Under the pieces are notes generated by a model. The model searched no databases. It saw nothing but the letters and a program-made list of their open reading frames with translations, and was not told the origin of the DNA. DNA of 34,436 bases from Oscillospiraceae bacterium (GTDB lineage: Bacteria > Bacillota > Clostridia > Oscillospirales > Oscillospiraceae): the NCBI GenBank assembly GCA_031261635.1, contig JAISJH010000031.1, positions 1 through 34,436 on the forward strand, given 5' to 3'. Numbering within the stretch: the stretch's first letter is position 1; the number at the start of each line of letters is the position of its first letter. The position numbers were made by a program, and so were the translations under genes. Of this stretch, positions 8,572 to 16,657 are shown piece by piece.

Positions 8572-10883
8572 AACTATCACGCGAGTGGTTACACGAATAC
8601 GTTGCAATCCCCGGGGTTGGTGACCGGGATTTTGCCGAGGCTGTTACGCTTTCCGGCTCTAAGGTTGAGGTTACTGACAATTTGCGCTCTAAGGTGAAAA
8701 ATATTGTCGTCGGGCGCGTTAGCTCTATTGAGCGTCACGCTGATTCCGACCACCTTTGGGTCTGTACCGTTGACATTGGCGCGGACGCTCCGCTCACTAT
8801 CGTTACCGGGGCGCAGAATGTCAAGGCCGGGGATATTGTCCCCGTCGCGAAGCATAACGCGGTTTTGCCGGACGGAACCAAAATTACAAAGGGCAAAATT
8901 CGCGGCGTTAAGAGCGAGGGTATGCTCTGCGGTTTAGAGGAGCTTGAACTCGACACGCGCGATTTCCCCTACGCCATAACTGACGGCATTTTCATCATCG
9001 ACGAGCCGGACGCGGTAGTCGGCGCGGACGTAACGGCTCTGCTCGGCTACGACGACAGCGTTGTCGAGTTTGAGATAACGAATAACCGCCCGGATTGCCT
9101 GTCCGTGCGCGGCTTGGCGCGTGAGGTTGCCGCTACCTTTAACGCGGATTTCAAGTTCCCCGAGCCTGTTGTGAAAGGCTCCGGCGGCGATATTGCAGAG
9201 TTCCTAAAAATCACAATCGAAAACCCCGAATTGTGTTCGCGGTATTCTGCGCGTGTTGTGCGGAACATAAAGGTCGAAGCGTCCCCGCGCTGGCTTCGGA
9301 GGCGTTTGCGAGCCTCGGGAGTGCGCCCGACTAACAACATCGTTGACATTACAAACTACGTAATGCTCGAATACGGTCAGCCTATGCACGCCTTTGACTA
9401 CGCCTCGGTAAACGGGGGTACAATAAACGTGCGCCGCGCTAAAGACGGCGAATTTTTAACTACCTTAGACGGCGCCAAACGCGCGTTGAACCCTGATATG
9501 CTCTTAATCACGGACGCGCTCGGGCCTATCGGCCTCGCAGGTGTTATGGGCGGCGAAAACTCCGAGATTTCAAGCGAAACGCAGAGCATAGTGCTTGAAT
9601 CCGCGACTTTCAACGGCGTTAGCATACGCAAGACCGCTACCGCGCTCGGAATGAGGACGGACGCAAGCTCACGCTTTGAAAAGGGGCTTGACGTGCTGAA
9701 CACTATCCCCGCCCTTGACAGGGCCTGTGAGCTTATAGAACTTCTCGGTTGCGGCGAAGTCGTGAACGGTATCGCGGACATTTTAACTCCCGAAGGCAAG
9801 CAGGTGCGCAAAGCTATTACGCTTGACCCCGCAAAGGTGAACGCTTTTATCGGCGCGGACATACCTACTGCGTTTATATTTGACACGCTTCGGAAACTCG
9901 GTTTTACAGTCGAGGGCAACAGCGTAACCGCTCCGTCGTGGCGGCAGGATATAGAACACTGGACGGATTTAGCCGAGGAAGCGGCGCGGTTCTATGGTTA
10001 TAACAATATTCCCGAAGCCGCGATTGCCGGAGACGTTCAGTCGCGCGGGCTTACAGAGCGCCAGCGTTTTGAGCGCAAACTAAACGCCTTAGCGCGGGCG
10101 GCGGGTTACAGCGAGGCCTTAACCTACAGCCTTGTTCCGGAGAGCGGCGGCGTTTCAGTTATTAACCCGCTCGGGACGGATAAAACCTTTATGCGAACCT
10201 CTATGCTCCCCGGTATGCTTCGCGTTCTCAATACTAACCGCGACGCGCGGAATAAGGACGTCAAGCTCTATGAGCTTGCCCGCGTCTACCTCCCGCAGGA
10301 CGGCGAAACGCTTCCGCTTGAACAAAAGACGCTTGTACTCGCCGCTTTGGACAGCGGGTTCTATAGCCTCAAAAACGACCTTGTTAACATTCTTACGGCT
10401 TTGAACGTCCCTGTACCCGAGTTTATCGCCGAGGGCGGCAACGCGACTTTCCACCCGGGGCGCTGCGCTTTGGTCGGCGACTACGGTATTGCGGGCGAAA
10501 TTCACCCCGCGCTTTCTGAAAAAACCGTTGCCGCTGAAATAAACGTTGACGCGCTCTTTGCCGCGAGGCTTCCCGAAGCAGTCTATAAAGAGGAGGCGCG
10601 TTTCCCGGAACTGCTGCTCGATTTGGCGTTCACGGTTGACGCGGACGTTACGGCGGGGGCAATGCTCGCGGCAATCACAAGCGCGGGCGGCAAGTTACTC
10701 TCACGCGCGGAACTGTTCGACGTATACACCGGCGCACAATTAGCAAAAGGCAAAAAGTCAATGGCGTTCAGCCTCGCGTTCCGCTCCGGCGAAAAAAACC
10801 TGACCGACGAGGATATCGTACCGCTGACAAACGCGATACTGGCAAAATGCGGTGAAGCGTGCAACGCGCAGTTGCGGCAATAG
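8568..10883 (+). CDS. pheT: Phenylalanine--tRNA ligase beta subunit
   Basis: The 771-residue beta subunit, near the normal length. It has an N-terminal EMAP-type tRNA-binding domain (about 40-150), the B3/B4 editing region in the middle, the B5 domain (about 400-470), a catalytic-like core, and a C-terminal anticodon-binding FDX-ACB domain (about 680-770). It partners PheS to charge tRNA-Phe. The start ATG overlaps the toxin-like stop (ATGA), and the GGAGAG ribosome site lies inside the toxin-like gene. No promoter is visible between pheS and pheT, so expression should come from the pheS promoter through the insert. The last 13 codons are duplicated downstream as part of a 259-bp tandem repeat. 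Confidence 0.97.
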   Translation: MKLSREWLHEYVAIPGVGDRDFAEAVTLSGSKVEVTDNLRSKVKNIVVGRVSSIERHADSDHLWVCTVDIGADAPLTIVTGAQNVKAGDIVPVAKHNAVLPDGTKITKGKIRGVKSEGMLCGLEELELDTRDFPYAITDGIFIIDEPDAVVGADVTALLGYDDSVVEFEITNNRPDCLSVRGLAREVAATFNADFKFPEPVVKGSGGDIAEFLKITIENPELCSRYSARVVRNIKVEASPRWLRRRLRASGVRPTNNIVDITNYVMLEYGQPMHAFDYASVNGGTINVRRAKDGEFLTTLDGAKRALNPDMLLITDALGPIGLAGVMGGENSEISSETQSIVLESATFNGVSIRKTATALGMRTDASSRFEKGLDVLNTIPALDRACELIELLGCGEVVNGIADILTPEGKQVRKAITLDPAKVNAFIGADIPTAFIFDTLRKLGFTVEGNSVTAPSWRQDIEHWTDLAEEAARFYGYNNIPEAAIAGDVQSRGLTERQRFERKLNALARAAGYSEALTYSLVPESGGVSVINPLGTDKTFMRTSMLPGMLRVLNTNRDARNKDVKLYELARVYLPQDGETLPLEQKTLVLAALDSGFYSLKNDLVNILTALNVPVPEFIAEGGNATFHPGRCALVGDYGIAGEIHPALSEKTVAAEINVDALFAARLPEAVYKEEARFPELLLDLAFTVDADVTAGAMLAAITSAGGKLLSRAELFDVYTGAQLAKGKKSMAFSLAFRSGEKNLTDEDIVPLTNAILAKCGEACNAQLRQ

Positions 10884-10898
10884 GCGCCCCCCCCGCCC

Positions 10899-10998
10899 TG
10901 TAGGGGACGATGCCCACATCGTCCCATCGGGTTTTACAATTCTGCGTAAAACGTGCATTTGTGCAACTCTCGGGGCGATGTGGGCATCGCCCCCTACA
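10899..10998. repeat. Module F, copy 1
   Basis: A 100-bp element with inverted ends TGTAGGGG/CCCCTACA. Each arm carries CGATGCCCACATCG-type palindromes (GACGATGCCCACATCGTCCC left, GGGGCGATGTGGGCATCGCC right). The core CGGGTTTTACAATTCTGCGT is unique to this family. Confidence 0.85.
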
Positions 10999-11158
10999 AG
11001 GCGGGTGCAACCCGCAGGCGGCGGGGGTGCGGAGGTGCAAGAGTTACAACATTAACAAGAGTTACAACATTAACCGCCACAACACCACACATCACGACAG
11101 CGAAAATGCGGTGAAGCGTGCAACGCGCAGTTGCGGCAATAGGCGGCACCCCCCGCCC

Positions 11159-11258
11159 TGTAGGGGACGATGCCCACATCGTCCCACCGGGTTTTGCAAT
11201 TCTGCGTAAAACGTGAATTTGTGCAACTCTCGGGGCGATGTGGGCATCGCCCCCTACA
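11159..11258. repeat. Module F, copy 2
   Basis: Nearly identical to copy 1, including the core with TTCTGCGTAAAACGTGAATT, because it lies in the tandem duplication. Confidence 0.85.
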
Positions 11259-11355
11259 GGGCAGGTGCAACCCGCAGGCGGGGGGAGTTCCAAAAGTTAC
11301 ACCCACAAACCGCCACAACACCACACATCACGACAGCGAAAAGGAGTTGACAACA

Positions 11356-11637
11356 ATGGACGAGCAATTCGGCACTAAGAAGTTTACTACGCTTGACAAG
11401 CAGAACGAGATTCGGGCTATACTCGAGTCCGTCTATTCCGCGCTGAAGCAGAAGGGTTACGACCCTATCAACCAGCTGATAGGTTACATCATTTCCGAGG
11501 ACCCGACCTATATAACGGGCTACGGCAACGCGCGGACGCTGATTACAAAAGTAGACCGCGACGAAATGCTCCGCGAACTGATGTTCTACTACCTGGAGGG
11601 CGGGAAAGACAACGCACAGGGAACAGATGACAAATAA
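11356..11637 (+). CDS. ireB: IreB-family regulatory phosphoprotein (UPF0297)
   Basis: A 93-residue member of the IreB/UPF0297 family, small cytoplasmic proteins that in enterococci are phosphorylated by the PASTA kinase IreK and affect antimicrobial tolerance. Family features are FGTKKFTTLDKQNEIRAILESVYSALKQKGYDPINQLIGYIISEDPTYI and the arginine-rich LITKVDRDEMLRELM helix. The ATG at 11356 has AAGGAG at 11341-11346. In many Bacillota ireB is followed by ruvX and a DUF1292 gene; neither follows here, though a DUF1292 gene lies about 19 kb away. The TAA stop is part of the next repeat end (ATAACAGTTATC). No promoter is seen, so it may be read from pheST. Confidence 0.93.
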   Translation: MDEQFGTKKFTTLDKQNEIRAILESVYSALKQKGYDPINQLIGYIISEDPTYITGYGNARTLITKVDRDEMLRELMFYYLEGGKDNAQGTDDK

Positions 11638-11767
11638 CAGTTATCAAATATCAAACAACGTTTGTTAAACCCGTAGAATCCGTGTAGGGGACGATGCCCA
11701 CATCGTCCCGAGGGTTTATCAATCTTACATTCTACGGGGCGGGACGATGTGGGCATCGTCCCCTACA
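11634..11767. repeat. Truncated frame end plus module F, copy 3
   Basis: A partial left frame end (11634-11656) overlaps the ireB stop. Module F copy 3 (11683-11767) follows, with TGTAGGGGACGATGCCC and the mirrored CATCGTCCCCTACA ends and a shorter core than copies 1 and 2. Confidence 0.82.
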
Positions 11768-11819
11768 ATTGTAAAATCTGCCAAAAGTAAAAAAAGTTTC
11801 ATCAATTAGTAAAAAACAC

Positions 11820-11848
11820 TTGACAAATCAATTCAAATGTGTTACAAT
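11820..11848 (+). promoter_or_regulatory. Promoter of the small conserved protein and NlpC/P60 gene
   Basis: TTGACA (11820-11825), 17-bp spacer and TACAAT (11843-11848). The leader to the ATG at 11879 is about 24 nt. Confidence 0.83.
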
Positions 11849-11878
11849 TCGGTTACACCGGATGGGAAGGAGGGCATT

Positions 11879-12217
11879 ATGCCCGATATCACTCTTGCCA
11901 ACCCGTTGGTTTATAAAGGTCTCCCGCTTAGACGCAACGGCAAAAACCTTATCTACGGCAACCCAGGGGAAACCCACTACGTTGTGTTACAGGCTCGGGA
12001 TACGGAAATGGTGAAAGGCCTGGAGGTTTCAAAAAAAGTTCTCGTTAACCTCTATACGTCTGACATCGAAGTCAAACCCCGCGACAGGCGGCTCAAAAAG
12101 GCGGAAAAAGACGGACTGTGCGCCGCGATGGACGTTGCGGCAGTCTGGCTCGACAGAGCGTTAGAGCGCGATATACCGGCGGCAACGGCAGGGAAGCCCG
12201 ACGGTAAGAAAGCGTGA
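11879..12217 (+). CDS. Small conserved protein of unknown function
   Basis: A 112-residue soluble protein starting MPDITLANPLVYKGLPLRRNG. It has a strand-rich N-terminal half (NLIYGNPGETHYVVLQARDT) and a helical C-terminal half (KKAEKDGLCAAMDVAAVWLDRALERD) ending in a disordered basic tail. The look is of a conserved Clostridia hypothetical; I cannot name a function. There is no signal peptide or membrane segment. The ATG at 11879 follows an excellent AAGGAGG (11868-11874), preferred over an in-frame ATG at 11837 that overlaps the promoter. It is the first gene after its promoter, and the cell-wall hydrolase follows after 51 nt, probably in the same transcript. Confidence 0.8.
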   Translation: MPDITLANPLVYKGLPLRRNGKNLIYGNPGETHYVVLQARDTEMVKGLEVSKKVLVNLYTSDIEVKPRDRRLKKAEKDGLCAAMDVAAVWLDRALERDIPAATAGKPDGKKA

Positions 12218-12268
12218 CACGCGCCCCCCTTTTGCGACCGTACCGGCGGATAATTCTTGGGGGGAAAT

Positions 12269-13285
12269 ATGCAAAAAACACCTGTTGAAATCAGCGATTT
12301 TGCGCGTAGCAACAATCGGACAAGCGCTTGTCATTTCACTGCTATTATTGTAACCGTTTTGTTTCTGTTGGCTTTCGTTTCGCTCTCCGCTAACGCGGCT
12401 AACGAAGCGGGCGGAGTGGTCAAATCCACCGACGTAAACGTCAGAGCCGGGGCTAACACCGACAGCGCGGTGCTTACCTCCCTTAAAAAGGGCGATAACG
12501 TCGTAATCGTCAAATGGGCTAACGACAGCTGGTACGAAGTCATAATCTCCGGCGGGACGCGCGGCTTTGTACTCGCGAAATATATTACTCCGCTTGATTC
12601 CGTAACCTTCGCGGTCGGGACGGGGGAGCTTGAGGCGGAGGACGTATCCTTCCGCGCGGGTCATTCGACCGACAGCGAGCGTATCTCCCTGCTAAAACTC
12701 GGGACGCAGTTTGAAGTCACGGGAACCTGGGCTGAATGGTACAGCGTAAAATACAACGGTAAAGAGGGCTATGTACACTCCGACTACGTGCGTATCCTCA
12801 AAACCGCCGCCGCTAAGGCCGCTGAAACCACCTCGGCAAAGACCACCACGGTTGTAAAAGAGCTTACCGCGAGCTACACAAACAGCGCGACCGCCGTTAA
12901 ATATTCCTCTAACACGAACATAGCCGGCGTTGAGGAACTCGCAATGTCGCTCCTGGGGACAAAATACGTCTACGCGGGAGCGAGTACAAAGGGTTTCGAC
13001 TGCTCGGGCTTTACATATTACCTCGCTAAGAGCGTCGGAGTAGACCTCCCGCACGGCGCTACAGGACAATACAAATACGGCGAAAAAGTCGCCAAAACAG
13101 AGCTAATGCCGGGCGACTTCGTATTCTTCTCCTCTGCTGAAACCAAGGGAATAGCCCACGTGGGAATGTACCTCGGCGACGGCGTGTTTATCCACTCCTC
13201 CAGCGCGGCGAAAAAGGTTAAACTAAATAACCTCTCCGACCAATACTACGAGCAGCACTGGTACGGAGCGAGACGCATACTTTGA
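12269..13285 (+). CDS. Secreted SH3b-SH3b-NlpC/P60 cell-wall endopeptidase
   Basis: A 338-residue exported peptidoglycan hydrolase. The N-terminus has a long cytosolic stretch, then a hydrophobic signal/anchor (about 23-43, TAIIVTVLFLLAFVSLSANA). Two bacterial SH3 domains follow (about 48-108 and 118-178), each with the VNVRAGANTDS / VSFRAGHSTDS signature. A Ser/Thr/Ala-rich linker (about 180-215) leads to a C-terminal NlpC/P60 domain. Catalytic Cys245 is in FDCSGFTYYLAKSVGVDLPH and His297 in GIAHVGMYLGDGVFIHSS. It probably cleaves stem-peptide gamma-D-Glu bonds. The ATG at 12269 sits below GGGGGG (12259-12264); an upstream TTG is less likely. Its TGA stop is followed immediately by the next repeat end. 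Confidence 0.93.
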   Translation: MQKTPVEISDFARSNNRTSACHFTAIIVTVLFLLAFVSLSANAANEAGGVVKSTDVNVRAGANTDSAVLTSLKKGDNVVIVKWANDSWYEVIISGGTRGFVLAKYITPLDSVTFAVGTGELEAEDVSFRAGHSTDSERISLLKLGTQFEVTGTWAEWYSVKYNGKEGYVHSDYVRILKTAAAKAAETTSAKTTTVVKELTASYTNSATAVKYSSNTNIAGVEELAMSLLGTKYVYAGASTKGFDCSGFTYYLAKSVGVDLPHGATGQYKYGEKVAKTELMPGDFVFFSSAETKGIAHVGMYLGDGVFIHSSSAAKKVKLNNLSDQYYEQHWYGARRIL

Positions 13286-13622
13286 CAGTTAACAGTTAGC
13301 AAATATCAAATATCAGAGACGGGGGTTTGGACGTTGATTGCGTCCAAACCCCCGTCCGTCCCCCGTCCCGGCGCAGTGCGCCGTCTTTGCGAAGCACCGG
13401 TAAGCCCGCGATACGTACAATGTTACAGGTGCGAAGCAATCCAGTGCCGGGGGGACAACATACGTATGTTACGCTCCCGGCACTGGATTGCCGCGCGCCT
13501 AAACGTCCTACGTATCGCAAGTGCGGCGGCGCTCGCAATGACGGGGCAGGGGCAAGCCCCGCCCCCGCGCCCCCCGTCCAAACCCCCGTCTCTGATATTT
13601 GATATTTGATAACTGTTAACTG
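13286..13622. repeat. Framed repeat composite between NlpC/P60 and nifH
   Basis: The left end (13286-13321) abuts the NlpC/P60 stop; the right end (13587-13622) closes 11 bp before the nifH -35. Inside are a linker, GTCCAAACC, a CGGCGCAGTGCGCCG hairpin, module D copy 5 (about 13379-13545, symmetric subtype with CCAGTGCCG in both arms), an E hairpin, and a mirrored linker. No gene. Confidence 0.88.
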
Positions 13623-13633
13623 AACATTCCCTA

Positions 13634-13662
13634 TTGACAATTGCGCCAAGCTGTGGTATAAT
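13634..13662 (+). promoter_or_regulatory. Promoter of nifH
   Basis: Perfect TTGACA (13634-13639), 17-bp spacer and perfect TATAAT (13657-13662) with TGG extended -10. There is no sigma-54 type GG/GC element, so the gene looks constitutively transcribed rather than NifA-controlled. Confidence 0.92.
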
Positions 13663-13665
13663 TAA

Positions 13666-14553
<888 letters not shown>

Positions 14554-14555
14554 TT

Positions 14556-14615
14556 CAGTTAACAGTTATTAAATATCAAATATCAGATGCCGCGCTCGGC
14601 GCGGGACGGGGGCTT
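14556..14615. repeat. Half repeat element between nifH and the nifB-like gene
   Basis: One left frame end (CAGTTAACAGTTATTAAATA, 14556 on) is followed by CCGCGCTCGGCGCGGGACGGGGG. There is no right end. The same arrangement follows pheS. The next gene starts 13 bp later. Confidence 0.75.
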
Positions 14616-14628
14616 TAGAGGTTTTTAT

Positions 14629-15849
14629 ATGAAAATTGCAATTGCTACTACGGACGGCCTGGTTGTCAATCAGCATTTTGGGCATACTCCTGAATTTGCT
14701 ATAGTTGAAGCGGAGGGAAAACACTGGGAGTTTACCGAGCGCCGCGCTAATCCGGCGGCTTGCGCGGGCGGGCAGCACGACCACTCGCGCTTTGACGAGA
14801 GCATTGATGTTATCGCCGATTGCGAAGCGCTGTTCGTTAGCAAAATAGGCGACTACGGGCGCGGACAGCTTGAACGTCGGCACATCGCCGTTATGGAAAT
14901 CAGCGGCCTGATTGACGAACTGTTACCCAAGTACCTTACATACCTGCAAAAGCCTAAACGCGCCTTTGTCCCAAAGCCAAAAGCGGCTCAAAAGCGCGAC
15001 CTGTCTAAAGACCACCCCTGCTTTGCCGAGGGCAAGCCGGGGACTAAGGGGCGCGTTCACCTCCCCGTTTCGCAGGCCTGCAATATCCAGTGCCGCTTTT
15101 GTATCCGCAGTCAGAACGTCGATGAAAACCGCCCCGGCGTCGCGAACGGTATTCTGCCGCTTGATAACGTCGCCGCGACTGTTGACAAGGCGCTCGAGCT
15201 TTGCCCGGAGATAACTGTCGTAGGGATAGCGGGGCCGGGCGATTCGCTCGCCTCCCCCCACGCGCTTGAAGCGTTTCGTCTGCTGGAGGAAAAGCACCCG
15301 GAGCTTATAAAATGCCTCAGCACAAACGGGCTAGCCCTGCCGGATAACGTGCAAAACCTGCGCGAAGCCGGGGTCGAAGCCCTGACCGTTACAGTTAACG
15401 CCGTTGACCCCGTTATTGCTGACAAAATAGTATCGCACATCATATATAAAGGCGAGCTTCTGCGCGGCCTTGACGCTATGAAAATCCTTATAGCGAACCA
15501 ACTTGCGGGGATAAAAGCCGCCTCCGGCCTCGGCATAACCGTGAAAGTCAACACCGTGCTAATCCCCGGCGTTAACGATACCCACATAGACGCTATAGCC
15601 AAGGCCGTAGCCGAAGCGGGAGCCGCAAAGCTCAACATAATAGCCCTAATCCCGCAGCACGAGCTGTCGCATATCCCCGCCCCAACCTGCGAACAGCTAG
15701 ACCTTGCCCGCGTACAGGCGGGAAAATACCTAACCCCCTTCCGCCACTGCCAGCACTGCCGCGCCGACGCCGTAGGAGTACCGGGAACAAGCGACTTCGC
15801 AAGCGAACTATACAGCGGCCGCGCAATGGAAACATTCTCGCACGGATAA
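14629..15849 (+). CDS. nifB: NifB-like radical SAM protein with N-terminal NifX-type domain
   Basis: A 406-residue protein. Residues 1 to about 105 form a NifX/dinitrogenase-cofactor-type domain (MKIAIATTDG, NQHFGHTPEFAIVE). The rest is a NifB-type radical SAM enzyme, which builds the NifB cofactor precursor of nitrogenase. Evidence is the HPC motif (129-131), the CxxxCxxC cluster site with Cys151, Cys155 and Cys158, ENRPGVANG (166-174), VVGIAGPGDSLASP (197-210), and CQHCRADAVG with Cys374 and Cys377. In the common two-domain NifB the NifX-like domain is C-terminal; here it is N-terminal. The ATG at 14629 follows a weak AGAGGT. Sequence motifs support NifB chemistry strongly. Whether it serves nitrogen fixation or another cofactor-dependent reductase is open. 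Confidence 0.86.
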   Translation: MKIAIATTDGLVVNQHFGHTPEFAIVEAEGKHWEFTERRANPAACAGGQHDHSRFDESIDVIADCEALFVSKIGDYGRGQLERRHIAVMEISGLIDELLPKYLTYLQKPKRAFVPKPKAAQKRDLSKDHPCFAEGKPGTKGRVHLPVSQACNIQCRFCIRSQNVDENRPGVANGILPLDNVAATVDKALELCPEITVVGIAGPGDSLASPHALEAFRLLEEKHPELIKCLSTNGLALPDNVQNLREAGVEALTVTVNAVDPVIADKIVSHIIYKGELLRGLDAMKILIANQLAGIKAASGLGITVKVNTVLIPGVNDTHIDAIAKAVAEAGAAKLNIIALIPQHELSHIPAPTCEQLDLARVQAGKYLTPFRHCQHCRADAVGVPGTSDFASELYSGRAMETFSHG

Positions 15850-15851
15850 TG

Positions 15852-16564
15852 CAGTTAACAGTTATCAAATATCAAATATCAGAGACGGGGGCTTGGACGG
15901 GGGTTGCGGGGGACGTACAATATAACCGTAGGGGCGGGTTTCAAACCCGCCCTTTGGTTTCGCAATTATAAAAAAACGCACAATCCTTATAGGGGCAGGG
16001 CGAAGCCCGCCCCGTCATTGCGAAGCACCGGTAAGCCCGCGATACGTAGGGTGTTACAGGTGCGAAGCAATCCAGTGCCGGGGGAGAAACATACGTATGT
16101 TATCCTCCCGGCACTGGATTGCTTCGCGCCTATACGCCCTACGTATCGCAAGTGCGGCGGCGCTCGCAAAGACGGGCAGGGCGACGCCCTGCCCTGTCCC
16201 GGCGCACTGCGCCAGGACGGTGGACGGGGTTACGCCCGCGCACGGCGCCGGGAAACCACCCCGCCGCCTGCGGGCGGCACCCCTCCACAGAGGGGATAAG
16301 GACGTGGGTTGGACGTGGGTTGGACGTGGGTTGCGTGGACGCGAATCCCCCGCAACTCTCGTCCAAACCCCTATCCCCTCTGTGGAGGGGTGCCGCCCGC
16401 AGGCGGCGGGGTGGTTCCCCCCCGCAGGGCGCAACCCCCGTCCTGCCCTTCAATGCCCCCCTCTGTAGAGGGGGGTGCCGCCTCAGCGGCGGGGGGTGCC
16501 TCCCGCAGGACGCAACCCCCGTCCTAACTCTCGTCTCTGATATTTGATATTTGATAACTGTTAT
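15852..16564. repeat. Large framed repeat composite between nifB and the hybrid kinase
   Basis: About 710 bp without a gene. Left end 15852-15887, right end from 16532. Inside: linker, module B (about 15929-15955), a B/E hybrid (about 15989-16012), module D copy 6 (about 16012-16177, symmetric subtype), E hairpins, module C (about 16255-16296), three 11-bp tandem linkers GGACGTGGGTT (16300-16332), inverted C (about 16372-16412), a CCTCTGTAGAGG variant of C (about 16450-16495) and a mirrored linker. The right end closes 12 bp before the next -35. Confidence 0.88.
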
Positions 16565-16576
16565 TTGAAATTATCC

Positions 16577-16606
16577 TTGACAAAATATAACCAAATGTGC
16601 TATAAT
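16577..16606 (+). promoter_or_regulatory. Promoter of the hybrid sensor kinase
   Basis: TTGACA (16577-16582), 18-bp spacer and TATAAT (16601-16606) with TGC extended -10. Confidence 0.9.
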
Positions 16607-16657
16607 CATAGTGGACTCGGCTAAAATTCGTATAAAACATTGGAGCGCGCTTTAATT

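Larger units (their letters stand above)
10844..11338. repeat. Tandem duplication carrying the pheT 3' end
   Basis: Two tandem copies, 10844-11102 (259 bp) and 11103-11338 (236 bp). Each begins AAAATGCGGTGAAGCGTGCA, the last codons of pheT, and ends ACATCACGACAGCG. Each holds one module F. The second copy is shorter mainly because it lacks one of two 17-bp repeats of AAGAGTTACAACATTAA present at 11040-11072. The second copy of the pheT tail is a non-functional fragment. The ireB ribosome site follows at once. Confidence 0.92.

Noticed and set aside
11103-11142. Second pheT-like coding fragment
   Set aside because: It is only the duplicated last codons of pheT, with no start or upstream coding sequence.
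15904-16547. Several long open frames in repeat regions (also 4753-5338, 25400-26210, 31348-32075)
   Set aside because: They translate repeat modules, giving the same peptides such as GGFETRPYV and RRLRAAPLHRG in many places. They lack ribosome sites and overlap each other in several frames.
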